Source: Roseovarius sp. A-2
GTDB taxonomy: Bacteria; Pseudomonadota; Alphaproteobacteria; Rhodobacterales; Rhodobacteraceae
Length of the DNA stretch: 64,000 nucleotides
Assembly (NCBI RefSeq): GCF_002072155.1
Contig: NZ_BDIY01000005.1
Span: 119,005 to 183,004 of the forward strand
Reading direction: 5' to 3'
Part shown: positions 1-9,333 of the stretch, in pieces
Position numbering within the stretch: the stretch's first letter is position 1
Layout: each line of letters begins with the position of its first letter
The notes under the pieces: model-generated
Databases searched by the model: none
What the model was told of the DNA's origin: nothing
The model's input: the letters and a program-made list of their open reading frames with translations, nothing else
Position numbers and translations under genes: made by a program

Positions 1-450
1 CGCATCGAGGCGCTGGAACTGGATTTCGAGGTTGTCCATGCGGGCACCGATGCCGCGCTCTTTGCCGAGTTGGAGTCGGCCTATCAGCGTGAGGATCCGA
101 TCGTGCTCTGGGTCTATGCGCCGCATTGGGCCCCGGCGAAATACCAGGGCAGCTTCATCGAATTCCCGCCCTATTCATTGGAGTGCTATAACGATCCGTC
201 GGTCGGCCTCAATCCGAACGCCGCCCACGATTGCGGCAAGCCGACCGGGCCGATCTGGAAAGCCGCCTGGGCCGGTCTGCCGGAGAAATGGCCGAATGCC
301 GCGAACACCATCGAGAATTTCAGGATTTCAAACGAGGACATGGGCGCGATGGTCGCTGATGTGGATCTGAACGGCAAATCCGTGGAGGAGGTCGTCGCCG
401 CCTGGATGGCCGACAATGAGGCCACCTGGAAAGGCTGGATCGCGCAGTAA
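1..450 (+). CDS. Glycine betaine/proline-type ABC transporter substrate-binding protein, C-terminal part
   Basis: The reading frame is open from base 1 and stops at 448-450, so the gene begins before the window. The visible 149 residues include the WVYAPHWAPAKY stretch and the ending ATWKGWIAQ, which match the C-terminal lobe of OpuAC/ProX-family periplasmic binding proteins for glycine betaine and other quaternary amines. The ATPase and permease genes of the same importer follow downstream, separated by a likely terminator at 462-492. That arrangement would let the binding protein be made in excess over the membrane parts. The exact ligand (betaine, choline, proline betaine, carnitine) cannot be read from this fragment. 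Confidence 0.85.
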   Translation, partial: RIEALELDFEVVHAGTDAALFAELESAYQREDPIVLWVYAPHWAPAKYQGSFIEFPPYSLECYNDPSVGLNPNAAHDCGKPTGPIWKAAWAGLPEKWPNAANTIENFRISNEDMGAMVADVDLNGKSVEEVVAAWMADNEATWKGWIAQ

Positions 451-461
451 CCGCGTTCTTG

Positions 462-492
462 GACGGGCGCGCCTCGGTGCGCCTGTCTTTTT
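462..492 (+). terminator. Rho-independent terminator/attenuator between binding protein and ATPase genes
   Basis: GACGGGCGC (462-470) pairs with GCGCCTGTC (479-487) with one mismatch and an 8-base loop, and is followed directly by TTTTT (488-492). It begins 12 bases after the stop of the binding-protein gene. It probably causes partial termination, so that the binding protein outnumbers the importer core. Confidence 0.75.
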
Positions 493-577
493 CCGATGTC
501 TGTAACAGGTCGGTTTCACGTCGGCAAAGTGTCGGTGATCCGTGAAGGCCGTGCCCGAGATCTGCCCCGAGGCCTGC

Positions 578-1591
578 ATGACCACATCCGTCATTCTCGA
601 TTGTCGCCATGTCTGGAAGCTCTACGGCGCGGGGGCCGGGGCGCTTCTGGCCGGGGGGCGGGTGCCCGACGCGGATGCGTTGGCCCGGGCCAGTGTGATC
701 GGTGCTGTGCGCGACGTGAATGTGCAAATCCATCAGGGTGAGATTTTCGTCATCATGGGCCTGTCGGGCTCGGGCAAATCCACGCTGGTGCGCTGCCTGT
801 CGCGGCTGGTGGAGCCGACGGCGGGCGAGATCGAATTCGACGGGCGTGACCTTCTGCGCGCTGACGAGGCGGAGTTGATCGCAATCCGCCGCAAGAAGAT
901 GGGCATGGTGTTTCAGCAATTCGCCCTGATGCCGCACCTGACGGTTCTGGAAAACGTCGCCTTTCCGCTGGAGATTCAGGGGGTCGACCGGGAAGCGCGG
1001 CAGCAGAGCGCGCGCAAGGTCATCGACCTTGTCGGGTTGCAGGGCCGCGAGGATTATTACCCTCGCGAATTGTCGGGCGGGCAGCAGCAGCGCGTCGGCA
1101 TCGCCCGCAGCCTGGTGGTGGAGCCCGACCTGTGGTTCCTAGACGAGCCGTTCTCGGCGCTCGATCCGCTCATTCGCCGCGAGATGCAGGATGAATTCAT
1201 CCGCCTGCAAAACATGCTGAAAAAGACCATCGTGTTCATCACCCATGATTTCGACGAGGCCATTCGCCTTGCCGACCGGATCGCGGTGATGAAGGACGGC
1301 ATGATCGAACAGATCGCCACCCCCGAGGAGCTGGTGCAGAACCCGGCGACGGACTATGTGGCCGATTTCACCCGCCACGTGGCGCGCGCCAAGGTGATCC
1401 GCGCGCAGAGCCGGATGGAGCCCGCAACCGCTGAACGCTTTGCCGGGGATGTGGCCCATGATGCGACCATCGAGGCCATCGCCGACAAGGTAGAGCGCGC
1501 CGATGCGCCGCTGCGTGTGATGAGGGATGGCGCGGTGATCGGGCAGATCAGCGCGCGCGCGGTGATCGACGTGCTGGTCGGGCGCGGCTGA
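578..1591 (+). CDS. proV: Glycine betaine/proline ABC transporter ATP-binding protein (ProV/OpuAA-like)
   Basis: This is the ATPase of a quaternary-amine importer. The 337-residue product has Walker A GLSGSGKST (residues 61-69), the Q-loop FQQFALMPH, the signature LSGGQQQR and the Walker B segment WFLDEP. It has the N-terminal insert and the GEIFVIMGLSGSGKST context typical of ProV. The roughly 80 residues after the ATPase core are a short, CBS-like regulatory tail, shorter than in enterobacterial ProV. The ATG at 578 is preferred because GAGG lies just upstream; an in-frame GTG at 542 is the alternative. The stop overlaps the permease start by one base (TGATG), so the two are translationally coupled. 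Confidence 0.9.
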   Translation: MTTSVILDCRHVWKLYGAGAGALLAGGRVPDADALARASVIGAVRDVNVQIHQGEIFVIMGLSGSGKSTLVRCLSRLVEPTAGEIEFDGRDLLRADEAELIAIRRKKMGMVFQQFALMPHLTVLENVAFPLEIQGVDREARQQSARKVIDLVGLQGREDYYPRELSGGQQQRVGIARSLVVEPDLWFLDEPFSALDPLIRREMQDEFIRLQNMLKKTIVFITHDFDEAIRLADRIAVMKDGMIEQIATPEELVQNPATDYVADFTRHVARAKVIRAQSRMEPATAERFAGDVAHDATIEAIADKVERADAPLRVMRDGAVIGQISARAVIDVLVGRG

Positions 1592-3582
1592 TGCAGGGCT
1601 TGCGTCGCCATATCACGCGCCGACGGCTGGTCTGGCTGGGGCTGTTCGGGGTCACCTGGGCGCTGTCGCAATATTCCTTTCAGATCTACAAGGCACTGGA
1701 TGCACGCTGGATCATCCGATTTCCGAGCCGGTTTCAACTGAACCTCGATAGCGCGATCAGCGGCTTTCTCGACTGGCTGGTCAATACCGCCAATTTCTGG
1801 CTGTTCACCTTCCGCGATCTGACCCGCGCCATCGCCTGGGTGATCGAACTGCCCTATCAGTTTCTGCGCAACCTGCTGATCGAGGGGTTCCAATCCGGTC
1901 TGGGACAGGAGGCCGTCCAGATCGCCCCGTCGCTCAGCTGGATCGCGGTGATCGCGTTGGCCGTGGCCATCGGGCATTATGCCCGCGACTGGGGTTTGGC
2001 GGCCCTGGTGGGGGCGTGTTTTCTCTATCTGGCGGTGTTCGGGCAATGGCACAGCGCGATGATCACTCTGGCCTCGGTTCTGGTGGCGGTGCCGATCGGG
2101 GCGGCCGGGGGGCTGGCGCTTGGCATTCTGGCCTATCGCAGCGCCTGGGTTGAACGGCTGCTACGCCCTGTTCTGGACCTGATGCAGACGGTGCCGGTCT
2201 TTGCCTATCTGGTGCCAATCCTGATCCTTTTCGGGTTCGGCCCGGTCGCGGCGCTTGTGGCGACGGTGATTTATGCGATGCCGCCGATGATCCGGGTGAC
2301 GATCATGGCCCTCAAGGGCGTGCCGGAGGAGTTGCTGGAGGCGGGCCGGATGATGGGGGCTACGCCGCGCCAGATGACGTGGAAGGTGCTGGTGCCCGCC
2401 GCCACGCCGATGCTGATGGTGGGCGTCAATCAGGTGATCATGCTGACGCTCAACATGGTGATCATCGCCTCGATGATCGGCGCGGGCGGGCTGGGCTTCG
2501 ACGTGCTGGCGAGCTTGCGGAAACTCGATATCGGCGGCGGGATCGAGGCGGGGCTGGCCATCGTGGTGATGGCCATCGCGCTCGACCGGGCGAGCCAGGC
2601 CTTTGCCGAGCGGCGGATGACGCATCGCCGTCATGGCTCGGTCCTGCAACGCCATCCGCGCAGCGCGATCGTACTCGGGGTGATCGTCGCGACCTTTCTG
2701 CTGGGTCAGGTAATCCCGGCGGTGCAGAGCTATCCCGATGCGTGGAAGATCAGCACCGGGCCGTTCTGGTCGGACGCGATGGCATGGATCAACGTCAATT
2801 TCTTCGACACGCTGGAGGCGATCAAGACGGCGCTGCTCAAGGCGGTGCTACTGCCGGTAAAGAAGTTCTTCGCGGGCATCCCGTGGCTCTGGGGCATCCT
2901 CGCAGCCGGGGTGATCGCCTGGCGGGTGGCGGGCTGGAAGATGGGGATCGTGGCGGCGCTGATGATGGGATTCATTGCCGCGTCGGGCCTGTGGGGCGAG
3001 GCGATGGTGACGCTTTATCTGTGCGGTGTGTCGGTCTTCATCGCGGTGCTGATCGGCACGCCGCTTGGCATCTGGGCAGCGCAGCGTCCGGGCGCGGGGC
3101 GGATCATTCTGGGGCTGATGGACACGCTCCAGACGCTGCCCTCCTTCGTCTACCTGATCCCGGTAGTGATGCTGTTCCGGGTCGGCGATTTCAGCGCGAT
3201 GATTGCGGTCGTGCTCTATGCGCTCGCGCCTGCGGTGCGTTATGCCGCGCATGGCATCCGCGAAGTGCCGCCGCATCTGCTCGAAGCCGGGCGCATGGCG
3301 GGCTGCACCCCCCGCCAGTTGCTGTGGCGGGTGAAGCTGCCGCTGGCGGTGCCGCAGCTTCTGCTTGGGCTGAACCAGACGATCATGCTGGCGCTGTCGA
3401 TGCTGGTGATCACCGCGCTCGTGGGCACCCGCGATCTGGGGCAGGAGGTCTATATTGCGCTGACCAAGGCCAATGCGGGACAGGGGATCGTGGCGGGGCT
3501 GTCGGTCGCGTTCATCGCGATCATCGCCGACCGGATCGTGCATGCGCTGTCGGACAATCAGAAACGGAGGCTGGGGTTGTGA
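1591..3582 (+). CDS. proW: Double-domain betaine/proline ABC transporter permease (ProW-ProW fusion)
   Basis: This 663-residue inner-membrane permease has two complete BPD_transp_1 domains in one chain. Each carries an EAA-type coupling loop: EAGRMMGATPRQMTWKV (about residues 250-266) and EAGRMAGCTPRQLLWRV (about 567-583). ProW in enterobacteria has one such domain and works as a homodimer, so this protein would supply the whole pore alone. The halves are diverged, not a recent duplication. It starts one base inside proV and its end overlaps the following kinase GTG. Confidence 0.9.
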   Translation: MQGLRRHITRRRLVWLGLFGVTWALSQYSFQIYKALDARWIIRFPSRFQLNLDSAISGFLDWLVNTANFWLFTFRDLTRAIAWVIELPYQFLRNLLIEGFQSGLGQEAVQIAPSLSWIAVIALAVAIGHYARDWGLAALVGACFLYLAVFGQWHSAMITLASVLVAVPIGAAGGLALGILAYRSAWVERLLRPVLDLMQTVPVFAYLVPILILFGFGPVAALVATVIYAMPPMIRVTIMALKGVPEELLEAGRMMGATPRQMTWKVLVPAATPMLMVGVNQVIMLTLNMVIIASMIGAGGLGFDVLASLRKLDIGGGIEAGLAIVVMAIALDRASQAFAERRMTHRRHGSVLQRHPRSAIVLGVIVATFLLGQVIPAVQSYPDAWKISTGPFWSDAMAWINVNFFDTLEAIKTALLKAVLLPVKKFFAGIPWLWGILAAGVIAWRVAGWKMGIVAALMMGFIAASGLWGEAMVTLYLCGVSVFIAVLIGTPLGIWAAQRPGAGRIILGLMDTLQTLPSFVYLIPVVMLFRVGDFSAMIAVVLYALAPAVRYAAHGIREVPPHLLEAGRMAGCTPRQLLWRVKLPLAVPQLLLGLNQTIMLALSMLVITALVGTRDLGQEVYIALTKANAGQGIVAGLSVAFIAIIADRIVHALSDNQKRRLGL

Positions 3583-4454
3583 GCCAGGATGCAATCGCCC
3601 GCGCGAAAGCGCTGCCGTGCTTCGATCATCCGTCGCAGATCGAACCGCTGAGCGGTGGCATCACCAATGTGAATCTGCGCGTGAGCGATGGCGCGCGCCG
3701 CTTTGTCGTCCGGCTGGGCGCGGACATTCCCGAACATGGCGTGCTGCGCTGGAACGAGCTGGCGCTCAGCCGCGCGGCGCAGGCGGCGGGGGTTTCGCCT
3801 GCCGTGCATTACCACGAACCCGGCGTTCTGGTGTTGGAGTTCCTCGAGGCGCAGACCTACACCGAGGCCATGGCCCGCGATCCGGCCAATGTCCCGCGCA
3901 TCGTTGATCTGGTGAAGAAAACCCACCATGCCCTCGGCCCGCATCTGACGGCACCCGTGCTGGCATTCTGGCCGTTTCAGGTCAATCGCAGCTATGCCGC
4001 GCGCCTGCGCGCCGATGGCTCGGCCCATGCCACGCGGCTGCCCGAACTGATGGCCGAACTCGACAGGCTGGAGCGTGCCACCGGTGCGGTGACGCTGGTC
4101 ATCGGGCACAACGATCTGCTGGCCGCGAACATCCTTGATGACGGCACGCGGCTGTGGCTGATCGACTGGGAATATGGCGGGTTCAACACGCCGCTCTTCG
4201 ATCTTGCGGGGCTGGCCGGCAATAACGGGTTTTCCGAGGCGCAGGAGCGCGACATGCTGGAGCGGTATTTTGAAGCCCCCGCCGATACTCATTGGCGCGC
4301 CTATCAGGCGATGAAATGCGCCTCTCTGATGCGCGAAACGCTCTGGTCGATGACCTCGGAAATGCATTCCGACCTGGCGTTCGACTATGCCGCCTACACC
4401 GCCGAGAACATGGCGCGCCTCGGCACCGCCCTGCAGGATTTCAAGAATGTTTAA
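3579..4454 (+). CDS. Choline/ethanolamine kinase-like phosphotransferase (APH fold), copy 1
   Basis: This 291-residue soluble protein has the aminoglycoside/choline kinase fold: an N-terminal GGITNVNLRV nucleotide loop, the catalytic loop HNDLLAANIL and the metal-binding IDWEYGG. These motifs match the choline/ethanolamine kinase branch. The start is a GTG at 3579 preceded by GGAGG at 3566-3570, overlapping the permease stop; the same frame stays open much further upstream but that is shadow. The gene lies between a quaternary-amine importer and two dimethylglycine-dehydrogenase-like enzymes, so a small amino-alcohol or amine substrate is likely. The substrate itself is inferred. Confidence 0.82.
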   Translation: MSQDAIARAKALPCFDHPSQIEPLSGGITNVNLRVSDGARRFVVRLGADIPEHGVLRWNELALSRAAQAAGVSPAVHYHEPGVLVLEFLEAQTYTEAMARDPANVPRIVDLVKKTHHALGPHLTAPVLAFWPFQVNRSYAARLRADGSAHATRLPELMAELDRLERATGAVTLVIGHNDLLAANILDDGTRLWLIDWEYGGFNTPLFDLAGLAGNNGFSEAQERDMLERYFEAPADTHWRAYQAMKCASLMRETLWSMTSEMHSDLAFDYAAYTAENMARLGTALQDFKNV

Positions 4455-4463
4455 GGATATGCT

Positions 4464-6896
4464 ATGACGCTGCCGTCCTCTGCCAAGACCGTCATCATCG
4501 GTGGCGGTATCATCGGGTGCTCGACCGCCTATCACCTTGCGCAGATGGGGCAGGAGGTGCTGCTGCTGGAAAAGGCGGCGCTGACCTCGGGCTCGACCTG
4601 GCACGCGGCGGGGCTGGTGGGGCAGTTGCGCTCGAACGCCAATATCACGCAGCTTCTGGGCTATTCGATCGAGCTATACGATAAGCTGGAGGCCGAGACC
4701 GGGCTGGCCACCGGCTGGAAGATGAATGGCGGCTTGCGACTGGCCTGCAACGCGGAACGCTGGACCGAGGTGAAGCGTCAGGCGACGACTGCGCATTCCT
4801 TTGGCCTCGACATGCAGTTACTGAGCCCGCAGGAGGCGCAGGATCTGTGGCCGCTGATGGATATCTCGGACATCGTCGGAGCGGCGTTTCTGCCCACCGA
4901 CGGGCAGGCCAGCCCCTCGGACATCACGCAGGCCCTGGCCAAGGGCGCGCGGGCCAGGGGTGCGGTGCTGCGGGAGAACACCCCGGTCACGGAGATCCTG
5001 ACCGAACGCGGTAAGCTGGTCGGTGTGCGCACGGCCCAAGGCGATATCGCCTGCGAAAAGCTGGTGCTGTGCTGCGGGCAATGGACGCGCGAGCTGGCCC
5101 GCACCATCGGCGTGACCGTGCCACTTGTGTCGGTGGAGCATCAATACATGCTGACCGAGCCGTTCGGCGTGCCGTCCGATCTTCCCACCCTGCGCGACCC
5201 CGACCGGCTGACCTATTACAAGGAAGAAGTGGGCGGTCTGGTGATGGGCGGATACGAGCCCAACGGGATTCCCTGGGCGCAGGACGGCATCCCGGAGCCG
5301 TTCGATTTTCAACTGCTCTCGTCGGATTTCGATCATTTCGAGCAGCTCATGGAACTGGCGCTGCCGCGCGTGCCAAAGCTGGAAAGCGTTGGCGTCAAGC
5401 AGCTTATCAACGGGCCGGAAAGCTTTACCCCGGACGGGAATTTCATCCTCGGTGAGGCACCGGAAATGGCCAATGTCTTCGTCGGGGCCGGGTTCAACGC
5501 CTTCGGCATCGCCGCGGGGGGCGGGGCGGGCATGGCGCTGGCGGAATGGGTGGCGACGGGCGCGCCGCCCTACGATCTGTGGCCGGTCGATATTCGCCGC
5601 TTTGGCCGCCCGCACACCGATACCGACTGGGTGCGCACCCGCACGCTGGAGGCTTACGGCAAGCATTACACGATGGCCTGGCCATCGGAAGAGCACGAGA
5701 GCGGGCGGCCCTGCCGCCGCTCGCCGCTCTACGACCGGCTGAAATCTGCAGGCGCGGTGTTCGGCGAAAAGCTGGGCTGGGAGCGGCCAAACTGGTTTGC
5801 CGAGGCGGGCGAGGTGGCGCGCGATCTATATACCTTTGCGCGCCCCAACTGGCATGGGCCAGTCGGGCGCGAACACAAGGCCGCGCGCGAGGCGGCGGTG
5901 CTGTTCGATCAGACATCCTTTGCCAAGTTCATCCTGCAAGGCCCCGATGCAGAGGCCGCCCTGCAATGGATCGCGGCGAACCGGGTGGACAGGCCGGTGG
6001 GCTCGATCATCTATACACAGATGCTGAATGACCGGGGCGGGATCGAATGCGACCTCACTTGCGTGCGCACCGGGCATGACAGCTATTACATCGTCACCGG
6101 CACCGGCTTTGCCACCCATGATTTCGACTGGATCCGCCGGAATATTCCGCAAGGCATGAATGCGCAGCTTGTCGATGTGACCTCGGCCAACGCGGTGCTG
6201 TCGCTCTTTGGCCCCAAGGCGCGCGAGATCCTGGAGGCGGTGACCCGCGCGGATGTGTCGAACGCAGGCCAGCCCTTTGCCACCGCGCGCCGCATCGGCA
6301 TCGCCGGTTGCCCGGTTCTGGCGCTGCGGATCACCTATGTGGGCGAGCAGGGCTGGGAGATGCACCTGCCCACGGAATATGCCCTGACGGTCTATGATGC
6401 GTTGCACGCGGCGGGGGCGGGACACGGGTTGCGCAATGCCGGATACCGCGCCATCGAGACCTTGCGGCTGGAGAAGGGCTATCGCGCCTGGGCCGCTGAT
6501 ATCGGCCCGGATCACACCCCCGACGAGGCCGGTCTGGGCTGGGCGGTCAAGATGAAATCGAACATCTCCTTCAAGGGCCGCGAGGCGGTGGCGGCGCAGC
6601 GCGAAACCGGGGTAGGCAAGATCCTCGCCACCTTCACCACGGGCGGCGACACCATCCTGTCGGGGCGCGAAACCATCTATCGCAACGGCGAGCGGTGCGG
6701 CTGGCTGTCGTCGGGCGGCTATGGCCATACGCTGGGCCGCTCTATCGGCATGGGCTATGTGCGCGCTTCCGAACCGATTGACCGGGATTACGTTCTGAGC
6801 GGCAAATACGAGCTGGAGGTGGCGACCGAACGGGTGCCCGCGACAGTCACGCTCGATCCGCTCTTTGATCCCGGCATGGACCGGGTGAGGGGATAG
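4464..6896 (+). CDS. FAD-dependent dimethylglycine/sarcosine dehydrogenase-like protein, copy 1
   Basis: The 810-residue protein combines an N-terminal DAO-type FAD domain with C-terminal GcvT/aminomethyltransferase-type folate domains, the architecture of dimethylglycine and sarcosine dehydrogenases. The dinucleotide motif IIGGGIIGCSTAYHL is at residues 11-25. TWHAAG at 45-50 contains His47, which corresponds to the covalent-flavin histidine of DMGDH. SIIYTQMLNDRGGIECDLT and DEAGLGWAV belong to the folate domain. It would oxidatively remove N-methyl groups and pass the one-carbon unit to tetrahydrofolate. It starts 9 bases after the kinase and is followed by a paralogue of identical length. 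Confidence 0.88.
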   Translation: MTLPSSAKTVIIGGGIIGCSTAYHLAQMGQEVLLLEKAALTSGSTWHAAGLVGQLRSNANITQLLGYSIELYDKLEAETGLATGWKMNGGLRLACNAERWTEVKRQATTAHSFGLDMQLLSPQEAQDLWPLMDISDIVGAAFLPTDGQASPSDITQALAKGARARGAVLRENTPVTEILTERGKLVGVRTAQGDIACEKLVLCCGQWTRELARTIGVTVPLVSVEHQYMLTEPFGVPSDLPTLRDPDRLTYYKEEVGGLVMGGYEPNGIPWAQDGIPEPFDFQLLSSDFDHFEQLMELALPRVPKLESVGVKQLINGPESFTPDGNFILGEAPEMANVFVGAGFNAFGIAAGGGAGMALAEWVATGAPPYDLWPVDIRRFGRPHTDTDWVRTRTLEAYGKHYTMAWPSEEHESGRPCRRSPLYDRLKSAGAVFGEKLGWERPNWFAEAGEVARDLYTFARPNWHGPVGREHKAAREAAVLFDQTSFAKFILQGPDAEAALQWIAANRVDRPVGSIIYTQMLNDRGGIECDLTCVRTGHDSYYIVTGTGFATHDFDWIRRNIPQGMNAQLVDVTSANAVLSLFGPKAREILEAVTRADVSNAGQPFATARRIGIAGCPVLALRITYVGEQGWEMHLPTEYALTVYDALHAAGAGHGLRNAGYRAIETLRLEKGYRAWAADIGPDHTPDEAGLGWAVKMKSNISFKGREAVAAQRETGVGKILATFTTGGDTILSGRETIYRNGERCGWLSSGGYGHTLGRSIGMGYVRASEPIDRDYVLSGKYELEVATERVPATVTLDPLFDPGMDRVRG

Positions 6897-6900
6897 GCGC

Positions 6901-9333
6901 ATGGCGCAGCATTCCGCCAGACACCTGATCATCGGCGGCGGCATCATCGGGTGCTCGATCGCCTATCACCTGACCCGGATGGGCGAGAAGGACGTCGTGC
7001 TGCTGGAACGCGCCAACCTGACCGAGGGCGCGACATGGCACGCAGCGGGGTTGGTGGGTCAGTTGCGCTCATCGCGCAACACCACGCGGATGCTCCGCAA
7101 GTCGGTCGAGATGTATGACCGGTTGCAAAACGAGGAGGGGCTGCAATTCGACTGGAAAAAGACCGGCTCGCTGCGGCTTGCCGCGACGCGCGACCGGATG
7201 CTGGAGGCGAAACGGCTGGCCACCATGGCGCGCAGTTTCGATCTGGAGATGTCGATCATCGGCCCATCGGAAGCGAAAGAACTGTTTCCCCTGATCGACG
7301 AAAAGGGTCTGCACGGGGCCGCCTATATCCCGTCCGACGGTTATGTCGATCCGGCGTCGCTGTGTCAGGCCATCGCCGGGGCGGCGCGCAGGCAGGGGGC
7401 AGATATCCGGCAGGGCGTCGAGGTGACGGATTTCACCGTGGCGGGTGGCCGGATCAACCATATCGAGACGAGTATTGGCGGTTTCGAGGCGCAGAACGTC
7501 ATCCTCGCCACCGGCATGTGGAGCCGCGAACTGGGGGCCAAACTGGGCCTGCGTATTCCGGCCTGCGCGGTAGAGCATCAGTATATCATAACCGAATCCA
7601 CCGGCTCCGAGATCGGCCATTACCCGACCCTGCGCGACCCCGAAAGGCTGGTCTATTACAAGCCCGATGTAGGCGGGCGGCTGGTGATCGGCGGCTACGA
7701 GGAGGGCACGCCTCCCTTCGGTGACCCAAGGATTCCGGGCACGTTCGTGCGCCAGCTCTTGCCCGAGAACCTCGACCGGTTTCTGCCGCTGGCGGAACTG
7801 GCGGGGCAGGTCACGCCCATCGTAAACGAGGTTGGCATCCGGCAGGTCATCAATGGCCCGATCCCCTATTCGGCGGACGGCGATTTCGTGATGGGCTGGC
7901 AGCCGGGGCTCGACAACCTGATGCTGGCCACCGGATTTCTCTACGGGATTGCCGCCGGGGGCGGCGCGGGCGAGATGATCGCCGAATGGATCGTGGAGGG
8001 GGCCCCCTCGCTTGATCTTTGGCCGCTCGACGTGCGCCGGTTCGGGCCGCATCATGGCACCCGCGCCTTCATGTATCCGCGCGCAGTCGAGCATTACGCG
8101 CATCACTACAAGATGCGCTATCCCGGGCAAGAGCATGAGAGCGCCCGGCAGTTGCGCCTGTCGCCACTCTATCAGCGGCTGAAAGATGCGGGTGCTGTTT
8201 ATGGTTCAAAAAACGGCTGGGAGCGGCCCTTGTGGTTCGCCCCGGAGGGTGTCGCGCCGGTCGATCAGCTCGATTTCCTCGATCCCGGCTGGATGCGCCA
8301 TGTCGCAGAGGAACACGAGGCCGTGCGCGAGCGGGTGGCGCTGATCGACCAGTCGTCGTTCTCCAAGTTCGAGATCCTCGGGCCGGGCACGCTGGCGCTG
8401 CTGCAAGAGCTGTGCGTGTCCAACATGGACCGGCCCGAGGGCGCGGTGATCTATACCCAGATGTGTAACGACTCGGGCGGCACCGAGGCCGACGTGACCT
8501 TCATCCGGCTGGGGGCGGACCGGTTCTACATGGTGACCGGTTCGGGTTTCGGGGTGCATGACAGCGACTGGATCCGGCGTCATATGCCCGGTGACGGCTC
8601 GGTCCAGATGATCGAGGTGACGTCGGGCAAGGCGGTCATCAACATTGTCGGGCCGAAATCCCGCGAGGTGCTGGCGGCGGCCTCGGAAAGCGATGTGTCG
8701 GACGCGGCGATCCCCTTTGCCACCGCGCGCGAGATCATCGTCGGGGCGGCCCCGGTGCTGGCGGCGCGGATCGGCTATGTCGGTGCGCTTGGCTATGAGT
8801 TGCATATCCCGACGGAATTCGCGGCCCATGTCTATGACCGGCTGTGGCAGGCGGGGCAGGGGGTGGGCATCGCCAATGTCGGTTACCGCGCCATCGAAAG
8901 CCTGCGCATGGAAAAGGGTTATATCTACTGGTCGGGCGACGTGACGCCCGATTACACACCCATCGAGGCCGGGGTCGGCTTTCGCGTGCATCTGAAATCC
9001 AAGGGCGATTTCAAGGGGCGTCGCGTGCTGGAGGCACAGAAGGGGGGGGCGTTGACCCGCAGGCTCTGCACCTTCGTGACCGATGCCAAGCTGCCGCTGA
9101 CCGGAGGTGAGACGATCCTGATCGGCGACAGGGTGGTGTCGCTCGCCACCTCCGTGGCGTTCGGGCACACGGTGCAAAAGACCGTTCTGCGCGGATATCT
9201 CGACAAGGCGCATTGGGACGAGACCGCGTTCATGCTCGAACTGTTCGGAGAGCGGCACCCGATCACCCGGGTGGAGGGTCCGGTCCATGACCCCGAAAAC
9301 ATGGCGTTGAGAGGAGAGGAGGTGTCACGATGA
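6901..9333 (+). CDS. FAD-dependent dimethylglycine/sarcosine dehydrogenase-like protein, copy 2
   Basis: This is a second 810-residue DAO + GcvT-domain oxidoreductase. The FAD motif IIGGGIIGCSIAYHL is near the N terminus, and TWHAAGLVGQLRS places the putative covalent-FAD histidine again at residue 47. It is clearly paralogous to the preceding gene along the whole length but diverged, which suggests different N-methylated substrates (successive demethylations or two amines). Only four bases separate it from copy 1, and its end overlaps the next kinase (ATGA). Confidence 0.88.
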   Translation: MAQHSARHLIIGGGIIGCSIAYHLTRMGEKDVVLLERANLTEGATWHAAGLVGQLRSSRNTTRMLRKSVEMYDRLQNEEGLQFDWKKTGSLRLAATRDRMLEAKRLATMARSFDLEMSIIGPSEAKELFPLIDEKGLHGAAYIPSDGYVDPASLCQAIAGAARRQGADIRQGVEVTDFTVAGGRINHIETSIGGFEAQNVILATGMWSRELGAKLGLRIPACAVEHQYIITESTGSEIGHYPTLRDPERLVYYKPDVGGRLVIGGYEEGTPPFGDPRIPGTFVRQLLPENLDRFLPLAELAGQVTPIVNEVGIRQVINGPIPYSADGDFVMGWQPGLDNLMLATGFLYGIAAGGGAGEMIAEWIVEGAPSLDLWPLDVRRFGPHHGTRAFMYPRAVEHYAHHYKMRYPGQEHESARQLRLSPLYQRLKDAGAVYGSKNGWERPLWFAPEGVAPVDQLDFLDPGWMRHVAEEHEAVRERVALIDQSSFSKFEILGPGTLALLQELCVSNMDRPEGAVIYTQMCNDSGGTEADVTFIRLGADRFYMVTGSGFGVHDSDWIRRHMPGDGSVQMIEVTSGKAVINIVGPKSREVLAAASESDVSDAAIPFATAREIIVGAAPVLAARIGYVGALGYELHIPTEFAAHVYDRLWQAGQGVGIANVGYRAIESLRMEKGYIYWSGDVTPDYTPIEAGVGFRVHLKSKGDFKGRRVLEAQKGGALTRRLCTFVTDAKLPLTGGETILIGDRVVSLATSVAFGHTVQKTVLRGYLDKAHWDETAFMLELFGERHPITRVEGPVHDPENMALRGEEVSR

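Noticed and set aside
2379..3578. Extension of kinase copy 1 upstream into the permease gene
   Set aside because: The translation is Gly/Arg/Asp-rich shadow of proW. The kinase homology begins at the GTG at 3579 with a good ribosome site.
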